Source: Cytospora piceicola (taxonomy: Eukaryota; Ascomycota; Sordariomycetes; Diaporthales; Cytosporaceae). Taken from it: DNA of 64,000 nt. The DNA lies in the NCBI GenBank assembly GCA_023375675.1, contig JALQBC010000021.1:496001-560000 (forward strand), given 5' to 3'. Shown here piece by piece: positions 57,978-64,000 of the stretch (position 1 is the first letter of the stretch; each line of letters starts with the position of its first letter). Both the position numbers and the translations under genes were made by a program. The notes below the pieces were generated by a model. That model did no database searches. It was not told where the DNA came from and worked only from the letters and a program-made list of their open reading frames with translations.

Positions 57978-58856
57978 GGCGGGCGTTGTAATTCTGGAAA
58001 TCCAGGACCACTATAAAAGGGAAATCGTGTCCTTTCAAGGACATAACAGTCTGAAGAGTAGAAGTGGAAGTTCACTGCAGCTTGCAGACCAGCCGGGGGC
58101 TCGACTATATATCCTCAGCTACCACGTGTAAGACTGGCATTCCACCTTGCCGGGTGGCCGTTTTCCAACGAGTTCCGGCCATAATTCTTGACCATAGTAT
58201 CCGGTCACATGCATGTGATGTATCTCCAGAGCCTTTCGTGTCCGCCATGCGCCCTTTCAAGGATGCCCCTGTTGCTCACTGCTGGCCATGCAACGTCAAC
58301 TTCGTCGTCGTTCCAGCCGACCCAGTTTTCTGAGGACCGCCATAAACACTAGGTAGTATCAGTGTCCATGGGTGAATCAGCGCCAGCAGACCCACAAATT
58401 CTCCCTCGTAAGCCAGAACGAACACTTCCCCATGGGGCCGTGGACGTGAAGATCCCCATAGTTGGTCGTGTGGAGGAGAGCACTCGAGCCTTGACAACAT
58501 GGGCACGTGCTGGGAATCCGGGGGCGGGCCGATATGAGACCCACCCTTGACGTCAATATAAGCTTGGCCTGCCTTCGATGATTGGGGCGCTTCTAGATCT
58601 TTGGGGAAGCGGGTATTACCCCAAGTTTGACGTTCCCCATTCTCCACTCCAATCCTGAGCTTTTCCCACAAATAGTGTTGACATTCGCAGGCGGGGACAT
58701 ACCACGGCGCGAGCCTTCACCCAAAGACTGACTGTCCTGGTCCTGGCTTCAGAGTCCAAGGATGTCTACCCTGGTCTCGAGTCATCCCTTAACTGATTGG
58801 CTTCCAAGTACGGTTTCAAGCGGTCCAATGAATCGACACAGTAGTGATGGATCCTT
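57978..58856. other. Promoter region of the sugar transporter gene
   Basis: About 880 bases upstream of the transporter and past the end of the zinc-finger gene. A possible TATA-like TATAAAAG on the minus strand is not obvious. ORFs here (58276-58671) have no protein features. Confidence 0.45.
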
Positions 58857-59745
58857 TCAGGGACGCGCACTTGAATTTACATGATGTTCTCGTGACTCCG
58901 GAGCGACGTTTGTTTGGGTTGGGATCATCATTTCATACTGCGGCTCTTCGGATACCGGCTTTGCTCGATTCAAATGTTCTCTCTGGTTCAACGATCTGCG
59001 GCCAAGTCCCACACAAAGCAACTTTGCGTGACAAGTGATAGGTAAGTAAGGCCTATTATCGCAGTGCTGTCGCGATACCACAGGGACATGCTGCATACCA
59101 TGTGTGAGTGGAGCAGGCTTATGTCCTTTCCCGTTCTGTGTTGGGTCTCCATCCCCTTGTTCCGACACGGTAGATGAAAGGCCAGGGTGTGATTTCAGAA
59201 GGAACCCAACAGCTCCTGCGATCCAGTGAAGGTCGGGTCGGGTTTGTGAGAACGAACAAGTCATAGACCCGTTGGTTAGGCGGCTGAAATATGTCTTTGT
59301 ATGACATGGCTCCCCGTTTGCACTCGCTTCACAGCACTGCCAAACGAAGCCGTCTGGGAACTCCTCGACATGCCAGTCCGTCTCCACGTCAATGTGCCCG
59401 CCATACTGGATTTCGTCATTGTCTGGGAAGTAGTCAGGATCCACCTCCAAATAGTCTTCGGGCAGATTTAGCTTCTTCAAATTGCAGCAACAGCATCGAG
59501 TATTTTTTGCATTCATGAGTCCGGCAGGCCTCATCGTTGTTAGTGGTAACGTCAAAAGTCTTGCTGCACGTTTCACAGACCTCGTATCTTGGAATGACGG
59601 TCACATGTTGGTCTTTCTTCGACTTCTTGTTGCTGGAAAGAGATTCCTCTGCCTTGCGCTTTTGAGTCGCGGGCGCGGGTAGGAGTAAACGCTTGGATGC
59701 TTGTTCGTGGCATTCTGTAGACTCCTTGCACATCGACTTCAGCAT
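58857..59745 (-). CDS. C2H2-type zinc-binding protein of fungal type, with a probable GC-AG intron
   Basis: The N-terminus is Lys/Ser-rich with a nuclear-signal-like KRKAEESLSSNKKSKKDQ. A zinc-binding motif follows: VCETCSKTFDVTTNNDEACRTH. In related fungal proteins this is followed within a few residues by an acidic LEVD...DHDE segment and a Trp/Cys motif. Here the second part (YLEVDPDYFPDNDE, then EEFPDGFVWQCCEASANG) is in another frame. Removing 59456-59510 as a 55-base intron with GC donor and AG acceptor joins THEY to YLEVD exactly in frame, for about 277 residues. A one-base indel in the A6 run at 59502-59507 is the alternative. The tail after about 59280 is not recognised and may include another intron or an earlier end. 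Confidence 0.55.
59456..59510 (-). other. Putative GC-AG intron in the zinc-binding protein gene
   Basis: On the minus strand it starts GCAAAA and ends CCCGAAG, with a branch-like AGCTAAAT 15-20 bases before the acceptor. Its 55 bases shift the frame by one, which is just what is needed to join two conserved halves. The donor is a poor match even for GC introns (usually GCAAGT). Confidence 0.45.
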
Positions 59746-60110
59746 GTCGCTTCGTCAGTATTTCCAATGGCTAGCTGAAGGGCTCTAGTTGGGTTCCATT
59801 GGAATAAGTCATGAATCCGGCGAGTTATCCTGAATCCACCCATTCATTGCAAAAATTGAAGCAATGAACTGAAGAAGGACGTTAAATGGATTACGTAATA
59901 CTACAGCACGGACCCGTTACCTCACCAGCTTGTCCGCCTGCCGAGTACGGTGTGGCGCGATTTTTGGGTCAAATCTTCACAAAAGCAATGTCTCACCTTT
60001 TCTTCATCTTCTGCACCCAACCGTCAACTTGCGTGACGCCATCCATTGAAAGCGCGTTCCACGCTGCAACTCACCACTCCAGGAGAAGACGATTGTCAAC
60101 CGTCGTGACA
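59746..60110. promoter_or_regulatory. Divergent promoter between the zinc-binding and poly(A) polymerase genes
   Basis: The 365 bases between the two start codons include an open frame in phase with the polymerase from 59886. I treat it as leader because the homologous region starts at MSQYYPPPPG (60111) and the sequence before it is pyrimidine-rich and unlike a conserved N-terminus. Confidence 0.5.
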
Positions 60111-62600
60111 ATGTCGCAATACTATCCTCCCCCTCCCGGTGTCGATAGACGCGCAAATGCGTCGCGTTACCCCCCACCCTCTGCACCGCCCAATTATGGC
60201 GGCGGCGGCGGAGGAGGCGGCGGCGACAGCTATCGGCCACCTCCTCCCTCATACCATCCTCCTCCGCCTCCATCAAAGAGCTATGACTCTTATGCTCGTA
60301 ATGATCGCAGCGACCGTGGTGACCGTTATTCTCGTAACGACCGCAATGATCGCAACGATCGCAATGATCGCGACGACCGCTATCAACCCTCGCGTCGGCA
60401 CGACAACCATTCCTTCCCAGCGAGAACCCAAGGCTCCTTTGATTTTCGAGGCTCCGATTCGTCCCGACCGCCTCAGGGCGACTTCAATTTCCGCGTTGAT
60501 AAGCCAAACGGCGTCGGTGATTCGTACTCCAGTTATCGTCCTGGTGAGTCCAGATCTCGAAACGAACCACCTCACGGCTCAGCAAGGCGTTTCAATCAAG
60601 ACCGCCCGTCGCGACCTTATGGCGGTAGAGGACGAGGCGGTGGAGGCTTTCGCCGCCCGTGGAAGCCTTTCGTGGCATCCGACCGTGCCATATTGCATAC
60701 CACCGACAACAACAAACCTACCGAGGATTTTGCCGCCGACACTGCAGTCGGAGTGTCGTACAGATCCATCGATCAACTGTCAGACAGTGACGAGGCTGAA
60801 ATGGATATTTCGGACTCTGACGATGGTCAAGGTCAACCGACCTCCAAGCGTGCGCGCACTACAACAAGCCATATAGATGATGGCGACCAAGCTCCGAAGT
60901 GGTCGAATCCCGATCCCTACACCGCTCTGCCTGCTGGGGACAACTCTGATAAAAAGAAGAAGGACGTGGTACAATTAATCCGCAAGGCACGCATGCAACC
61001 TGCAGGTGGCGCCAGGGCCTCGCTTCGCCTTGACGATGAAAATTTTATTCGATGCGATTCTCCTAGCGAAGATGAAGGACAGGATGACGAAGAGGAGTTT
61101 ATCGACCCTCTTACCTACAAGCGTGATGACGCTAGTGCTCAAGGTGTCATTAGCACGCCCATGGCTCCTCAGGCTACTGGTGCGCCGCAGTCTGTGCCTG
61201 TCACCACTCCTTATTCAAGCCAAGTGGCATCATCGAGAGCGCAGCCCATCCAGACTACAAGCAGTACAGAGAAGCGGATACCTGCTGCCGACCTGACCAT
61301 GGTTTCCGATTTGGGTACCCGTAAGCGCACTTATGACGACGTGCTGAAGCTCCCATCGCACGCGCGGCTCAAGCCTCCACCCGGCAGACCTGCTGGAGGA
61401 TCGCTGGTTGAAGAGTGGCGGCCCAAGAAGAGCGAAGACCCCTGCCCGTGGATCACAACTCTAACTTCCGAGGCTCGAACCAATGTCAGGTGTGTGAGAG
61501 GTCGCAATATATTCTCCTACGTGCAGCACTAATCGACAATGCAGATTCAACATGGAAATCCGTGATTTCTATGACCACGTGAAGCCTCGCCAATTTGAGG
61601 AGCGTCTACGAGGCAATCTCGTGGAGGATCTCAATCGGATGCTCGAGAGGAGCGGCAGATGGCATGGCCGCCAGTTTCATTGTTTCGGGTCGTTCATGTC
61701 TGGGCTCTATTTACCTACCGGAGACATGGATCTTGTTTTGTGCTCCAACACCATTCTCAGTGGCGGTGCTCCGATGCTCATTGGCAGGAATCAGCTTAAC
61801 AATCTGAAGAGAGACCTCCAGAACAACCGAGTAGCTGTTGAGAACAGGTTCGAGATGATCACCAAAGCAAGGGTTCCACTGGTCAAATATGTCGACAAGG
61901 CCACTGGTCTGAAGATCGACATCTCTTTCGAGAATATTGGTGGCATCACTGCCATCCAGACTTTCAAGGCTTGGAAGGAGCAATATCCCGTCATGCCCGT
62001 TCTCGTCACGATTATCAAGCAGTATCTACTGATGCGTGGCCTCAACGAACCGGTGAATGGCGGAATAGGCGGGTTTTCTGTTATTTGCATGGTTGTGAGC
62101 ATGCTGCAGATGATGCCCCAGATCAACAGTGGTGACATGAATCCAGAGCACCATTTAGGCACTCTTCTCATGCATTTCTTCGATCTATATGGCAATAGGT
62201 TCGACCACAAGACGACCGCTCTGAGACTTAACCCACCTGGATACGTGAACAAGGTAGGCTCCCAACCTCTTAAATCATGTCCTTGTTCGATGCTAATGGC
62301 GTGCTTGAACAGAACCAAGTTACAACTTTCACCTACAAAAATCCTGGACGTCTCTCCATCATTGATCCCAACAATCCCGGCAATGACATTTCTGGCGGTT
62401 CTATGAATTACCAGCAGATTGTGGCTTCATTTTCTCAGGCGCACAAGCTACTGCAAGAGAGGATGTCGCGCATTGCGAAAGGCGAGAGCTTCAAGAGCAT
62501 TCTCGAGGTTGTTCTTGGAGGCAACTATTCCACGTTCCGAGAACAACGAAACTACTTGCGCAGTGTGCACGAGAACAGGTTTGGCTACTGCGACGAGTGA
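60111..62600 (+). CDS. TRF4: Non-canonical poly(A) polymerase, TRF4/Cid14-like (TRAMP complex)
   Basis: Nuclear nucleotidyltransferase that adds short oligo(A) tails to aberrant RNAs to direct them to the exosome. Exons 60111-61489, 61545-62253 and 62313-62600 give 791 residues. An in-frame ATG at 59886 would add 75. The first 440 residues are disordered: a Pro/Tyr/Gly-rich start with a polyglycine run, a tandem RND/DR repeat of about 30 residues (60300-60385), an RGRGGGG patch, then acidic stretches. The Pol-beta-like core has FGSFMSGLYLPTGDMDLVL (Gly508-Ser509, Asp520, Asp522) and the third catalytic Asp585 in GLKIDISF. The PAP-associated domain has RGLNEPVNGGIGGFSVICMV. Splicing at 61489/61545 joins TNVR to FNMEIRDFYDHV. 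No RNA-recognition motif is visible, as usual for TRF4 proteins. Confidence 0.93.
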
Positions 62601-63743
62601 CGATATCCGGGACAGCAGATGGGTTGACCTCACCGGTTGGCGCCCATCAATACTCCACGCTACTCGTCCAATTTTGGCAACACTACTAAGGAGGTTCAAC
62701 GGCGTTGCAAGAGGAGAGGCGGCAACACTCAAATCACATCGGTCGGCTTGGAGGCGTATTCATTTTCTACATGGACCCACGGTCTCGGCGTTCGATACGG
62801 GCGGCGGTCTTCGATTTCGAGATACCCGGCAACAGCTTGACTGTTTCGCTGTTTTGCTCTGTCCACTTACGCTTGGTACCCTGCACTCATCCTCTTCCCC
62901 AAAGAACTCTGCGATTTTGAGCTTAACTCTGGCAGATTTATGTATGATAGACTGGTGGTCTCGAGCCCGGCATTTCAACTGCGGATGCTGATGGACATGG
63001 CCCCTTCTGACTTCCTGTCTGTTTTGCACGCGGCTACTTGCATATTTGTAAGCTGCAGGACAAGACCAACAGCAGATGAGGCGAGGCAGGCAGTGGGCAC
63101 CGTCGAACAAGCCCTAATGGAGACGTCGATATTCAGTTTTTTTGTCTTCCCCTGCACTTCGATGTCGCCGTCGATCACTGCAATTTGGTTGATGCGCTCG
63201 GCGCACGATGCTACTGACTCATTTCTTAGGACTGTCGATGTTGACGAAGGCCTCCCTCGGAGTCTTCGTGATATTGACCAGCGTTGACGCACGACGGTTG
63301 TCATCCTTTCATCCGGCGCACAACAACGACCTCGGCGGTGGGTTGCTCTTGAGTGATCAAGGGTTATCTGTCGCCGCCTTTTCTCACTGCAGACTAGACT
63401 TGATGCCTGGCTGTGGAGAGGAAACGTTCTTGGGTTAAGGGGTATGTCCTGTGGAGGGGGGGGGGGCGTTCTAAGATACCGACATTTGGGAGAAATTCGC
63501 CTGGGGCGCGACACACTTGGGGTGAAGGTTGCTTGTCCTTATTTCAAGGTCAGTCGAGCTACAGAACAAATCATGTTTCGGGTGTCGGTTTGCAATTTTG
63601 CAGCTCCCCAGCACACGGGCAAGATGTTTGCTTGAGCAGGGCTGATGAGCGGGATAAAACCGATGGGGCTCAGAGACGGGTCCTACTCTATATCACAGGT
63701 GTACGTGTATGGCGTCTGTATCAACGCATTCCCGTGTCCAAGT
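62601..63743. other. Spacer between convergent genes
   Basis: About 1.1 kb between the 3' ends of the polymerase gene and the edge gene. ORFs on both strands (62940-63287, 62975-63514) have no recognisable motif. A run of ten or more G lies near 63458. Confidence 0.45.
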
Positions 63744-64000
63744 TTACATTAAATTGGCGCTTTCATGGTAGCTATGCGTAGTTCCCCCGCAGCCTTTACA
63801 CGGCAGTTCCGACCTATACCAGCACTCATCGCACTTTCCACAATGCCACGCCCTCCAGTCCATGCAGACCCCGCAGATGGCACAATGCCATGTGTCATCA
63901 CTGTCCTGCCAGTTGTCACCAGGGCAGCAGAAGGAAAAGAAGGTCCCGCGGTTCAGGGCGGTGGTGGTGAAGGCCATGCGCACAAGCTCCTGCTGCAGCG
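63744..64000 (-). CDS. C-terminal part of a Cys-rich zinc-binding protein, cut by the right edge
   Basis: On the minus strand the frame is open from the window edge to a TAA at 63746-63744, about 84 codons. It contains a dense, regular Cys/His array: FCCPGDNW, WHCAICGVCMDWRAWHCGKC, DECWY, LPCKGCGG. Paired CxxC units with conserved Trp look like tandem zinc knuckles or a zinc-ribbon pair. The sequence before the first visible Met (LQQELVRMAF) reads as coding, so the gene extends beyond the window. The role is unknown. Confidence 0.65.
   Translation of the reverse strand, partial: LQQELVRMAFTTTALNRGTFFSFCCPGDNWQDSDDTWHCAICGVCMDWRAWHCGKCDECWYRSELPCKGCGGTTHSYHESANLM

Noticed and set aside
59886..60110. 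Upstream in-frame ATG of the TRF4-like gene
   Set aside because: The added 75 residues look like translated leader (mixed, non-conserved) and the following ATG at 60111 begins the low-complexity N-terminus expected for the family.
62975..63514. 179-codon minus-strand ORF
   Set aside because: Arg/Pro/Ser-rich without a domain; lies in the spacer between two convergent 3' ends with a competing plus-strand ORF.

Overview
The window looks like a piece of nuclear chromosome from a filamentous ascomycete (Pezizomycotina, probably Sordariomycetes). Genes are interrupted by short GT-AG introns of about 55-180 bases with CTAAC/CTAAT-like branch sites. Intergenic DNA is long and rich in microsatellites. 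Several products belong to families typical of this group: a fungal phytochrome, a copper-fist factor, MEP ammonium and sugar-porter transporters, and SAM50. I see no bacterial operons, CRISPR arrays, rRNA genes, convincing tRNAs or intact transposons.

Layout. 1-80: possible 5' end of a minus-strand gene cut by the left edge. 4804-9580: a four-exon phytochrome histidine kinase with a C-terminal receiver domain, preceded by a long uORF-bearing leader. 9581-26108: a gene-poor tract full of short tandem repeats whose only gene is a copper-fist transcription factor (13092-14499). 26109-29173: a zinc alcohol dehydrogenase and a convergent ammonium transporter with a dense GATA-site cluster upstream. 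31261-40875: four minus-strand genes: an orphan glycine-tract protein, a TMEM135-like membrane protein, a BTB-like protein and a metallo-beta-lactamase-fold protein. 42239-47740: UBC6 and SAM50 head to head, then a paraoxonase-like arylesterase. 47741-54243: AT-rich and gene-poor, with a MARVEL-like membrane protein, a decayed ORF and a small Cys-rich ORF. 54244-62600: a mitochondrial RRM-like protein, a five-exon sugar transporter, a C2H2-type protein with an apparent GC-AG intron, and a TRF4/Cid14-like poly(A) polymerase. The right edge cuts a Cys-rich zinc-binding protein.

These are mostly independent housekeeping, sensing and transport genes, not a cluster. Functional links that can be read are local: light sensing (phytochrome), copper response (copper-fist factor), nitrogen-controlled ammonium uptake (GATA cluster plus MEP), and membrane protein biogenesis and quality control (SAM50 and UBC6 sharing a 492-base divergent promoter).

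The most unusual observations are: the phytochrome intron 2 has its branch site but no AG where the conserved protein requires the junction; the exact 10-base palindrome TACCTAGGTA occurs at least 12 times, never in a coding region; ten HGATAR sites lie within about 510 bases upstream of the ammonium transporter; and a 55-base GC-AG intron is needed to keep one zinc-finger gene in frame. I found no clear evidence of a wholly new multi-gene system.
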